64,000 nt of DNA, from the NCBI GenBank assembly GCA_965277595.1, contig CBDIDH010000001.1:2046001-2110000 (forward strand). The letters are read 5' to 3'. Under the pieces are notes generated by a model that had not been told where the DNA came from, did not search any database, and saw nothing but the letters and a program-made list of their open reading frames with translations. This DNA is from CBDIDH01 sp965277595 (GTDB taxonomy: Bacteria > Planctomycetota > Planctomycetia > Isosphaerales > Isosphaeraceae). Position numbers and translations under genes: made by a program. Below, in pieces: positions 17,913-25,963 of this stretch (position 1 is the stretch's first letter; each line of letters begins with the position of its first letter).

Positions 17913-20162
17913 ATGTCGGCCAGACTTCCCGTCGAGCACCGTCCGTATATTGCCGACGACCAGGTGATTCCCGAGCTGACCGTCTCGGCGGTGCTGCTGG
18001 GTGTCGTGCTCGGGATCGTCTTCGGGGCGTCGTCGCTCTACCTCTTTTTGAAGGTGGGGATGACGGTCTCGGCGTCGATTCCCGTGGCGGTGATCTCGAT
18101 CACGGTGTTTCGGGCCTTCGCGCGCGCCTTTGGGACGCGTCGGGCGACGATTCTGGAAAACAACATCGTTCAGACGGCCGGTTCGGCCGGTGAATCGATC
18201 GCCTTTGGCGTGGGGGCGACGATGCCCGCGCTAATGATCCTCGGCTACGAGATGGACGTGGCCCGGGTGATGCTGGTCTCCGTTCTCGGCGGCCTGCTCG
18301 GCATCCTGATGATGATCCCGCTGCGAAGGGCGTTCATCGTCCAGCAACACGGCGAGTTGAAGTATCCCGAGGGAGCCGCCTGCGCCAAGATCCTCATCGC
18401 CGGAGAGCAAGGGGGGTCGAGCGCCCTGACGGTTTTTAGCGGATTCGGCGTCGCCTTTCTGTATCAGTTGCTCATGGAAGCGGCCAGGCTCTGGACCAAG
18501 GAGCCGTCGAAGCTCATCACGGGGGTCAAGGGGTACGAGAAGGCGGTCCTGGCCTGCGATGTCTCGCCCGCCTTGCTGGGTGTCGGCTACATCATCGGCC
18601 GCAAGACGGCCTCGGTAATGGTCGCGGGGGGGTTCTTGACCTCGCTCGTGCTCGTGCCGGCGATCGCTTATTTCGGGTCGGGGGGAATCACACCGCTTGA
18701 TCCGGCGACGAAGCTGATCCGCGAGATGAAGGCCGACGAGATTCGCGGAAGTTACGCCCGATACATCGGCGCGGGGGCGGTGGCGGCGGGGGGGATCATC
18801 AGCATGTGCCGGGCCTTGCCGATGATCGTCGGCTCGCTGGCCGGCGGCCTGAAATCGCTCCGATCGGGGGGGCAAAATCGAGACCTCGGCGGCGGTCGAA
18901 CGCAGCGCGACCTGCCGCTCTGGGTGGTCGCGGTCGGCTCGCTTGGCCTTGTCGGGGCGATCGCCGGTTCGCACCTGATCCCGACCAATACCGCGGGCCG
19001 GGTCGCGGGGGGGGCGATGATCTTGCTCTTTGGATTCCTTTTCGTGACGGTCAGCTCGCGGATCACCGGCGAGATCGGCTCGTCGTCGAACCCGATCTCG
19101 GGAATGACGATCGCCACGCTGCTATTAACCTGCTTGATCTTCGTTTTGCTCGGCTGGATGGGCGAACAATACCGCGTCGCGGCGCTCTCGATCGCGGCGA
19201 TTGTCTGCATCGCGTCGTCAAACGGCGGAACGATCTCGCAGGACCTCAAGACCGGGTTTCTCGTCGGCGCGACGCCTCGTTCTCAGCAACTGGCGATCGT
19301 CGCCGGGGCGGTCACGTCGGCGATTGTCATCGGCTTCACGCTCCTCTTTCTCAACGCGGCCTCGCGGGTCGTGACCGATGATCCGCAATATCTGCCGACC
19401 GTCAACGCACCCGTCCACCAACTCAAGACAACCGAGACGCACGAAGGCAAGACCTACAAGGTCTGGTGGGTCACCCGTCCCGTGAAAGGGGCGGAGCCGG
19501 GCCGGTATCTCGTCGATCCCGCGACCGGGGCGCCTCGGTTTCGCGACGATCCGGGCATTGGAGGAATCGTCTCGACGCGACGCGACGGCTCGAAGGTTGA
19601 CAAGTACAACCCGCCCCAGCCCGCGCTCTTCGCCGTGATTATTGACGGCATCCTGACGCAAAAGCTGGCCTGGGCGCTGGTGATTCTGGGGGCCTCGCTG
19701 GCGGTCGTGATGCAGTTGTCGGGCGTCTCGGCGCTGGCCTTCGCGGTCGGCGTTTACCTGCCGCTCTCGACGACGATGCCCATCTTTATCGGCGGGCTCA
19801 TTCGAGGGCTGGTCGATCGCCTTCGCAAGCTTTCCGACGAGGAGTCGGACTCCAGTCCGGCCGTCCTGCTTTCCAGCGGCCTGATTGCCGGGGGATCGAT
19901 CGCGGGAATCTTGATCGCCGTTCTCACCGCGGCGCGTGAACTCGGAGCCCGTTCCAGGGCGTTCGTCGACCAGATGGACCTCTCGCGATTCCTCCCCGCC
20001 GATCTTGTGGACAACCCGGTCGTCGCTCTCGGGGCCTTCGCGGTTCTGATCGTCCTTGCGCTGACGGTCGGTCTGGCGGGACGTCAGACCTCGGCGGACG
20101 ATCCTGGCGAAGGCGATCTTTCCAGACGTGGCGAGATCGCGGCGGGAGACGGCCAGAGTTAG
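17913..20162 (+). CDS. OPT family oligopeptide transporter
   Basis: The 749-residue membrane protein has some 15 hydrophobic segments and the OPT-family features: TVSAVLLGVVLGIVFGASSLYLFLK near the N-terminus, KYPEGAACA after the third helix, and ISSNPISGMTI-like text (here IGSSSNPISGMTIATLL) in the middle. The family imports oligopeptides or metal-chelate complexes by proton coupling through the inner membrane. A soluble periplasmic or cytoplasmic insertion lies at residues about 485-560. The next gene encodes a secreted dipeptidyl-peptidase, which suggests, by inference, a peptide-use unit. Confidence 0.92.
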   Translation: MSARLPVEHRPYIADDQVIPELTVSAVLLGVVLGIVFGASSLYLFLKVGMTVSASIPVAVISITVFRAFARAFGTRRATILENNIVQTAGSAGESIAFGVGATMPALMILGYEMDVARVMLVSVLGGLLGILMMIPLRRAFIVQQHGELKYPEGAACAKILIAGEQGGSSALTVFSGFGVAFLYQLLMEAARLWTKEPSKLITGVKGYEKAVLACDVSPALLGVGYIIGRKTASVMVAGGFLTSLVLVPAIAYFGSGGITPLDPATKLIREMKADEIRGSYARYIGAGAVAAGGIISMCRALPMIVGSLAGGLKSLRSGGQNRDLGGGRTQRDLPLWVVAVGSLGLVGAIAGSHLIPTNTAGRVAGGAMILLFGFLFVTVSSRITGEIGSSSNPISGMTIATLLLTCLIFVLLGWMGEQYRVAALSIAAIVCIASSNGGTISQDLKTGFLVGATPRSQQLAIVAGAVTSAIVIGFTLLFLNAASRVVTDDPQYLPTVNAPVHQLKTTETHEGKTYKVWWVTRPVKGAEPGRYLVDPATGAPRFRDDPGIGGIVSTRRDGSKVDKYNPPQPALFAVIIDGILTQKLAWALVILGASLAVVMQLSGVSALAFAVGVYLPLSTTMPIFIGGLIRGLVDRLRKLSDEESDSSPAVLLSSGLIAGGSIAGILIAVLTAARELGARSRAFVDQMDLSRFLPADLVDNPVVALGAFAVLIVLALTVGLAGRQTSADDPGEGDLSRRGEIAAGDGQS

Positions 20163-20219
20163 ACCAAGGCCATTCGCGGACAGATCCATTCCGAAGGCAC
20201 CAGGGAGGATTCTATCAAC

Positions 20220-22307
20220 GTGTTACGATTCGTCATTCTGACCTTGATCGTGCTCGCGGCGTTTGCTCCGGCGGCCCAGGCGCTGGCCGATGAGGGGATG
20301 TGGGTCTTTAACAACCTGCCGCTAAATCATCTCAAGCAAACCTACGGGTTCGAGCCGCCGGCGGGATGGGTTGAGCATCTGCGATCGTCGGCCGTCCGGT
20401 TCAACAGCGGCGGTTCGGGCTCGTTCGTCTCGGCCGATGGTCTGGTGATGACGAACCATCACGTCGGCGCCGACATGCTTCAAAAGATCAGCACCGCGCA
20501 GAAAGATTATTACAAGGATGGTTTTCTCGCCAGGACGCATGCCGATGAGGTCAAGGCGCCCGACCTGGAACTGAACGTCCTCGTCGCGATCGAAGACGTC
20601 ACCGACCGGGTTCTCGCGAGCGTGAAAGCCGGGATGGACGACGCCGCGGCCGGAATTGCCCGGCGCGGGGCGATGGCGACGATCGAAAAAGAAGCGACCG
20701 ACAAAACGGGTCTGCGCTGCGATGTCGTCACGCTTTATCAAGGCGGTCGATACCACCTCTACACGTCAAAGAAATACACCGACGTCCGCCTCGTCTTCGC
20801 CCCTGAGTTCGCCATCGCCTTCTTTGGTGGCGACCCGGACAACTTTGAATATCCCCGGTACGACCTCGACGTCTGCTTCTTCCGCGCCTACGAGAACGAC
20901 AAGCCCGCTCGGCCCGCTCATTACCTCAAATGGAGCAAAAACGGCGCGAAGGACGGCGACCTGATCTTCGTCGCCGGTCATCCGGGCAAGACGAACCGCC
21001 TCAACACGCTGGCCCATCTGGAATATCTTCGCGACGTCTCGTACCCGTTCGTTCTCGACGTCCTGCGCGACCGCGAAGCCTTTCTTTTTGAATACGGTAA
21101 GCGCGGCGAGGAACAGTCGAGGCAGTCCAAGGAAGACCTCTTCGGCGTTCAGAACTCGCTCAAGGCGCGCACGGGGGGTCTCAAGGGCTTGCGCGATCAG
21201 GCTCTCATGGATCGCAAGCGCGCCGATGAAGAGTCGCTTCGCGCCCGGGTGAACGCGGAAGCGGAATCGAAAGCGAAATATGGTGCCGCATGGGACAAGA
21301 TCGCCTCGGCGCAGAAGGTCGCGCGCGAGATTGCCCGCCCCTTGAACTTCCTGGAACGCGGCCTTGCGTTTGATTCCCGACTCTTTCAGATCGCTCGCGA
21401 GATTGTCCGGCTCGGCGAAGAGTCGACGAAGGCGAACCCGGAGAGACTCCGCGAGTATCGCGAGTCGGCCCTGGCATCGCTCAAGCTCGACCTTTTCTCC
21501 GACGCGCCGATTTACCCAGAGCTGGAAAAAGCCCGGCTCGCGCATTCGCTCAATTACTGGCGCGACAAGGTTGGCGCGGATGACTCGGTTGTCGAACGCG
21601 TCTTCCAGGGTCGAAAGGCCGTTAATGTGGCCTCGGACCTTGTTGGCGGCACGAAGCTCGCCGACGTCGAGACCCGAAAACGGCTGGTCGACGGCGGTAA
21701 GTCGGCGGTTCTGGCGAGTGACGACCCGATGATCAAGCTCGCCCTGGCCGTCGATGCCGACGCCCGGGCCCTTCGCAAACGCGTTGAAGATCAGGTCGAG
21801 GGGGTGCAGACGGCGCAGTACGGCCTGATCGCCAGGGCTCTCTTCGCGGCGAAAGGCGATTCGATCTATCCCGACGCCACGTTCACGCTTCGACTCGCTT
21901 TTGGAACCATCAAAGGGTACACAACCGACGGCAAGACCTTTCCCCCCTTCACCACGATCGCCGCCGCCTTTCAACACGCCGAGGCCCACAAGAACGTCGA
22001 CCCTTACCAGCTTCCCCCTTCCTGGTTCGCGGCGCGTGACGCGGGCCGACTCAAGCTCGACACGCCGCTGAATTTCGTCTCGACGGCCGACATCATCGGC
22101 GGCAACTCGGGCAGTCCGGTCGTGAACCGAGAGAACGAGGTCGTCGGCCTGATCTTCGACGGCAATATCGAGTCGCTCGTTCTCGATTTCGCCTACGATG
22201 ACCGCGTCGCCCGCGCCATCTCGGTCGATTCGCGTGCCATTGTTGAGGCCCTGCGCGATGTGTATCGGGCGGAGACGCTGGTCAAGGAGCTGACGGATCG
22301 GGATTAG
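20220..22307 (+). CDS. S46 family dipeptidyl-peptidase (DPP7/DPP11 type)
   Basis: The 695-residue serine peptidase begins with a signal peptide (LRFVILTLIVLAAFAPAAQALA) and mature start DEGMWVFNNLP, usual for S46 enzymes of the periplasm. The catalytic His is in VMTNHHVGAD and the catalytic Ser in GGNSGSPVVN. The family removes dipeptides from peptide N-termini. The residue after FD near the active Ser is Gly (LIFDGN); in characterised members Gly here goes with DPP7-like preference for hydrophobic P1, while Arg goes with DPP11 and acidic P1. That suggests DPP7-like specificity. It starts with GTG, 57 bases after the OPT transporter gene, so the two may be one operon. Confidence 0.95.
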   Translation: MLRFVILTLIVLAAFAPAAQALADEGMWVFNNLPLNHLKQTYGFEPPAGWVEHLRSSAVRFNSGGSGSFVSADGLVMTNHHVGADMLQKISTAQKDYYKDGFLARTHADEVKAPDLELNVLVAIEDVTDRVLASVKAGMDDAAAGIARRGAMATIEKEATDKTGLRCDVVTLYQGGRYHLYTSKKYTDVRLVFAPEFAIAFFGGDPDNFEYPRYDLDVCFFRAYENDKPARPAHYLKWSKNGAKDGDLIFVAGHPGKTNRLNTLAHLEYLRDVSYPFVLDVLRDREAFLFEYGKRGEEQSRQSKEDLFGVQNSLKARTGGLKGLRDQALMDRKRADEESLRARVNAEAESKAKYGAAWDKIASAQKVAREIARPLNFLERGLAFDSRLFQIAREIVRLGEESTKANPERLREYRESALASLKLDLFSDAPIYPELEKARLAHSLNYWRDKVGADDSVVERVFQGRKAVNVASDLVGGTKLADVETRKRLVDGGKSAVLASDDPMIKLALAVDADARALRKRVEDQVEGVQTAQYGLIARALFAAKGDSIYPDATFTLRLAFGTIKGYTTDGKTFPPFTTIAAAFQHAEAHKNVDPYQLPPSWFAARDAGRLKLDTPLNFVSTADIIGGNSGSPVVNRENEVVGLIFDGNIESLVLDFAYDDRVARAISVDSRAIVEALRDVYRAETLVKELTDRD

Positions 22308-22456
22308 GACGAGCGATCGATCGGTCTGCCTGCCGCGAAGGGTCAGGTTTTCGGCCAACATGTCCCTTCGAACGTATTCGAGCCCATTGAAGTTTGCGCC
22401 GGTTGTGTTAAGGTATCGGGGGTGACCCCGGTCTTCTTGGCCGACAGGATGGCCTT

Positions 22457-22801
22457 ATGTGTGCGGTCTACCGAGGAACGACCAGGAAACCCCTCGCGTC
22501 GCTTGCGCTGGCATTCCTGGCGATTGCGTTCACGGTCGCACCGCCCTCGATGGTCGTCTTGCCAACGATCTCGGTCGTCAGCCCGCTTCGATTCGTCAAA
22601 CCGTGTCGGGTTCGAGCCGACTCAGCGGCGGAAGGCGCGCCCGGGTCAGCCTTCTCCATCCTTGCTCAGAAACGCCAACGTCGTGATCGCAAAACCACGA
22701 CCGCCGAGCGTCTTCCGAAGGCTTCGAATCCCCCCGTGCTCTTGACGTTCCTCGTCGCGCAATCCCGGTCGATGGGAGGACTCCGACCCCTCCGTTGCTA
22801 G
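22457..22801 (+). CDS. Possible small exported protein
   Basis: A 114-residue frame with high GC at third codon positions lies alone in the 858-base gap between the S46 peptidase and sbtA genes. The N-terminus has a basic start followed by a hydrophobic stretch (LASLALAFLAIAFTVAP), like a signal peptide. The rest is basic and without recognised motif. The ribosome site (AGGATGG) is weak. It could be a chance frame. The remainder of the gap (22308-22456 and 22802-23165) shows no gene; a hairpin CGGGG-GTGA-CCCCG near 22419 may end the peptidase message. Confidence 0.3.
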   Translation: MCAVYRGTTRKPLASLALAFLAIAFTVAPPSMVVLPTISVVSPLRFVKPCRVRADSAAEGAPGSAFSILAQKRQRRDRKTTTAERLPKASNPPVLLTFLVAQSRSMGGLRPLRC

Positions 22802-23165
22802 CGACCGCCCCTCCGTCGATTCGCATCCCCCTCGCTCCGGCGATCGTCCGCGAAGATCGAGTCTGACGACGTTTCTTCCCGTTCGTCCTCCCCGGCGGAC
22901 GACCTCGTCCTTGACAGGTCATTCCTTGCCGCCACTCACGATGATTCCGTGAGTTTGAGCCGACCAATTCACGCACAAGGACGCCCAGACGATCCGTCGG
23001 GCTCTCGCCCGGTCTCGCCGGCTTTCACCATCTCACCCTGAGAGAGGCCGATCCAGGGCAACCGATCGCCCTGGAGTCGTCAAGGGAGGCCGTCGCGACG
23101 GTTCTCTCTCGGGCGTTCGCCCCCAGAGTGACCACGACAGGTCCCAAGGTCTCAGGAGTTGCCTC

Positions 23166-24596
23166 ATGCGATTGCATTTCAAGTTCTTGCTGATCCTGGC
23201 CCTCGGGCTGGGACTCACGGCCGTCACGGCCGAACTGACGCCCGCCCAGGAACCGGCGGTCAAGACGAAGTCGGACACGGCCGTCTTGCCGCCAGGCGCC
23301 GAAATCAAGTCCACGGATTCTCACTCAATGGCGACGCCTGTCACCGCCAAGGCCGACCCGGCCATTGAAGGCAAGCCGAAGACGGTGTTTCAGGAGTTCT
23401 GGTTCAACTTCACGCACAACCTCTTCAAGCCGCTCTTGCTCTTCTTTTACATGGGATTTCTGATCCCGATCTTCAAGGTCGAGTTCGAGTTTCCCAGCGC
23501 GATCTATCAGGGGCTAACGCTTTACCTGCTGATCTCGATCGGTTGGAAAGGGGGCGAGGAACTCGCCGATATCAAGGGTACCGAGCTTCTGGGTGTCGGC
23601 GGTTTTATGTTCATGGGGTTTTGTGTCAACTTCCTGATCGGCGTGCTGGCCTACTTCGCGCTCAAGGTTTTTACCAGGCTCCGCGAGGTGGACAAGGCGA
23701 CGGTGGCCGGTTATTACGGGTCGGACTCGGCGGGAACCTATGCGACCTGCGTCGGAGTGCTCGGCGCCGCGGTTCCGATCATCGCGTATGACGCGTACAT
23801 GCCCGTCATGCTCGCGGTCATGGAAATTCCCGGCTGTCTCGTCGCGCTCTATCTGGTCTCGCGGCTCCGGCACAATGGAATGGATGCCCTTGGCAACATG
23901 CCGCACGAGCCGGGGTACGACCCCAAAGCGGTCCGACCGGCGGTTGTCGCCTCTCAGGGTGGTCACGGCGAACACCAGCGAGCGATCGCCGAAGAAGACA
24001 AGCTTTCGATGGAAGATGTCCACAAGGCCAAGCGAGGCCACACCACGGCAACGGGTAACGGCGGCTTTTTAACGCCGAAGCTGCTCCACGAGGTTTTCCT
24101 CAACCCCGGGCTTTATCTCCTCTTCGGCGGGATTTTCATCGGCTTTCTCAGCCGGCTTCAGGGCCATAAAGTCACCGACGTCGACGACCCGCTCTTCATT
24201 GCACTCTTCCAGGGCGTCCTTTGCCTTTTCCTGCTGGAAATGGGAATGACGGCCTCGCGGAAGATGAAGGACCTGAGAACGGCCGGCTGGCAGTACATCG
24301 CCTTCGGCCTGATCGCGCCCAACGTCTTCGCGACGATCGGGATCGTCTCGGCGCATGTTTACAGCATGGTGACAGGCGTGCAGCTTCAGCTTGGCTCGTA
24401 TGTGCTCTTCGCCGTTCTCTGCGGCGCGGCGTCGTACATCGCCGTGCCCGCCGTGCAGCGTCTGGCGATTCCCGAGGCCAGCCCGACGCTCCCCCTGGCC
24501 GCCTCGCTCGGCCTGACCTTCTCGTACAACGTGACGATCGGTATCCCGATCTACATCCAGATCTCCAAGGCGATGATGCAGTTCTTCCACACCTGA
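23166..24596 (+). CDS. sbtA: SbtA-type sodium-dependent bicarbonate transporter
   Basis: The 476-residue protein matches the SbtA family (formerly DUF897), which imports bicarbonate with sodium in cyanobacteria and other bacteria. Conserved blocks seen: FPSAIYQGLTLYLLISIGWKGG in the first half, then GYYGSDSAGTYATCVG, and in the second half LYLLFGGIFIGFLS, LFQGVLCLFLLEMGM, GSYVLFAVLCGAASYIAVPA and SLGLTFSYNVTIGIP. It is about 100 residues longer than cyanobacterial SbtA because it has an N-terminal extension: a signal-peptide-like stretch (residues 4-23) plus a polar linker up to about residue 75. The central loop (about 245-300) is long and charged. The ribosome site AGGAG is well placed. No PII-like sbtB gene follows. 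Confidence 0.88.
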   Translation: MRLHFKFLLILALGLGLTAVTAELTPAQEPAVKTKSDTAVLPPGAEIKSTDSHSMATPVTAKADPAIEGKPKTVFQEFWFNFTHNLFKPLLLFFYMGFLIPIFKVEFEFPSAIYQGLTLYLLISIGWKGGEELADIKGTELLGVGGFMFMGFCVNFLIGVLAYFALKVFTRLREVDKATVAGYYGSDSAGTYATCVGVLGAAVPIIAYDAYMPVMLAVMEIPGCLVALYLVSRLRHNGMDALGNMPHEPGYDPKAVRPAVVASQGGHGEHQRAIAEEDKLSMEDVHKAKRGHTTATGNGGFLTPKLLHEVFLNPGLYLLFGGIFIGFLSRLQGHKVTDVDDPLFIALFQGVLCLFLLEMGMTASRKMKDLRTAGWQYIAFGLIAPNVFATIGIVSAHVYSMVTGVQLQLGSYVLFAVLCGAASYIAVPAVQRLAIPEASPTLPLAASLGLTFSYNVTIGIPIYIQISKAMMQFFHT

Positions 24597-24633
24597 GAGA
24601 CAGAGAGAGAGAACGAAGAAGTGCGGCGAAGTT

Positions 24634-24667
24634 TCTTCCGCGCCGACCTTCGGGCCATCGCGGAAGA
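24634..24667 (+). terminator. Hairpin downstream of sbtA
   Basis: TCTTCCGCG (24634-24642) pairs perfectly with CGCGGAAGA (24659-24667) across a 16-base loop, 38 bases after the sbtA stop. No T-run follows, so it may act as a Rho-dependent or stabilising 3' structure. Confidence 0.4.
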
Positions 24668-24725
24668 GGCATTCGTTACAAAGAGGCCCGAAAATCCGTT
24701 CAAGGCGTTTCAAAACGCGCGTGAA

Positions 24726-24759
24726 GACGCCTTTCTCCTTGCAAGAGCGGAAAGGCGTC
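24726..24759 (+). promoter_or_regulatory. Second hairpin in the leader of the small-protein pair
   Basis: GACGCCTTTC (24726-24735) pairs perfectly with GAAAGGCGTC (24750-24759) over a 14-base loop that itself contains the palindrome CTTGCAAG. It lies 147 bases before the start of the first small protein. The rest of the 310-base gap (24597-24906) holds a short GA-rich run and no gene. Confidence 0.4.
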
Positions 24760-24906
24760 GTTAATGTCGTTCCAGGTTCGAAGGAAGTTCAAGGGATTGA
24801 CGCAAGTTTTGCGTTCTTGACTGACCCTCAACGGTTCGCGCGGCATCCTCGGACGGATGAACCTTGCGCGCGTCCGACCGTCCCCGGTCGTGGAGAGTCG
24901 ATACGG

Positions 24907-25221
24907 ATGTCACAAGTCACCGAATCTCCCAGGGTTACCGACCAGACCCATCTCGAAAAACTCTGCGTCTCGATTCGAGGCAAGCTCCAGTTCATGGACT
25001 ACCTCGTTCGCGCCGCGGTCGCCGACGTGGACCGATTTCAGGGGGAAGGCGATGCCGGAACCCGAATTTTCATCCGCCAGTTGATCGAGATGCACGCCAA
25101 TAACCTGACGCTCGAAGCCGACAACATGCGGCTCTGCTCGGAGTTTACCCGGGCTCTGGAATCGGCCCTGAACGCCCCGACGGCCCTTGCTGTCGACGAC
25201 GAGAACGGAGACGCCGAATGA
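24907..25221 (+). CDS. Small helical protein, first of a related pair
   Basis: The 104-residue protein starts at ATG 24907 behind GGAGAG; the open frame extends further but without a ribosome site. It looks all-helical, with a core IRGKLQFMDYLVRAAVADVD and a second helix IFIRQLIEMHANNLTLEADNM. It shares spacing and hydrophobic pattern with the protein encoded next. I do not recognise a family; it has no membrane segment or signal peptide. It ends with an ATGA overlap with the next gene, so the two are made together. Two hairpins precede it. Confidence 0.65.
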   Translation: MSQVTESPRVTDQTHLEKLCVSIRGKLQFMDYLVRAAVADVDRFQGEGDAGTRIFIRQLIEMHANNLTLEADNMRLCSEFTRALESALNAPTALAVDDENGDAE

Positions 25222-25574
25222 GCCAGTCCGCGCGCGGATCACTCGGCAGCGCCTTCATGCTTGGCCGCGAGTCAGACCCGGACGACGATCCCAACGGCCA
25301 CGAAGGGAGCCCCGGCGCCGGCTCGCCCGAGCTTCGGCGGTCGCTGGCCGAGGTCAAGGGTCAGGCCCAGTTCCTGCTTTACCTGGCTGACCAGATCGAG
25401 GAATCGCTCGATCAACTGACGACCGAGAATGATTCCTGCCACGGTGCCTTTCTCTGCAAGGTGCTGAGCATGTACTCGGCGCAGCTTGAGAGCAAGCATC
25501 AAGGGCTCGGTGACAAGATCGCCGAGACCTGCCAGGAAATCTATGTGACCGTCCGCGAAGTGGATGCCGTCTGA
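25218..25574 (+). CDS. Small helical protein, second of a related pair
   Basis: The 118-residue protein begins with an acidic, Gly/Pro-rich stretch of about 40 residues (ESDPDDDPNGHEG), then a helical core EVKGQAQFLLYLADQIEESLDQ and AFLCKVLSMYSAQLESKHQG. The core lines up with that of the preceding protein (KLQFMDYLVRAAVADVD / RQLIEMHANNLTLEADN), which suggests an old tandem duplication. The start codon overlaps the previous stop (ATGA). No family is recognised. The products may pair as a heteromer; this is inference from the coupling and likeness. Confidence 0.65.
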   Translation: MSQSARGSLGSAFMLGRESDPDDDPNGHEGSPGAGSPELRRSLAEVKGQAQFLLYLADQIEESLDQLTTENDSCHGAFLCKVLSMYSAQLESKHQGLGDKIAETCQEIYVTVREVDAV

Positions 25575-25601
25575 TTGCTTTGACTGACGACAGCTCACGT
25601 T

Positions 25602-25753
25602 GAAGGCGGAAGGAAAGCAGGTGCCGCCTTTCGGGGCGCCCGGCCGATAAGCCGGTCAAGGCTCAGGGGACAGGGGTAACCGCCGTTTGTCGCCCCTCCC
25701 GGGAAAGAGGGGGAACTGGGAGCACCAGCTTTTCGACGCTCGGCGGCACCTGC
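25602..25753 (+). ncRNA. Candidate structured RNA between convergent genes
   Basis: A perfect 12-base inverted repeat (GCAGGTGCCGCC at 25617-25628, GGCGGCACCTGC at 25742-25753) encloses 113 bases that contain further hairpins: CCGGC-CGATAA-GCCGG, and AGGGGACA pairing with TGTCGCCCCT. A competing hairpin AAGGCGG/CCGCCTT straddles the left arm. This multi-branch fold looks like an RNA gene or riboregulator. It matches no family I can name. The strand is a guess. No protein gene lies in 25575-25963. Confidence 0.35.
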
Positions 25754-25963
25754 TCTTGGAACGGAACGAAACGGCGGCGACCCCGTTGATCCTCAATCGA
25801 TCCTCGCGGGCCACTGGTTAATGCTTTCGACCGGATCGGTCTGGTTTCATGACTCGATTTGTCGAAACAGGATCAGGTCGGACGACCCGATCAACACGCG
25901 ACACTTCCCGAACCATGACTGGAGTTCTTGCCCGACAGGGCAAACGAGAGGCGCGGAGACCCG

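Noticed and set aside
25602..25640. SRP (4.5S) RNA
   Set aside because: The loop GGCGGAAGGAAAGCAGG resembles the conserved GGAAGCAG region but has an extra A and the flanks do not make the expected helix.
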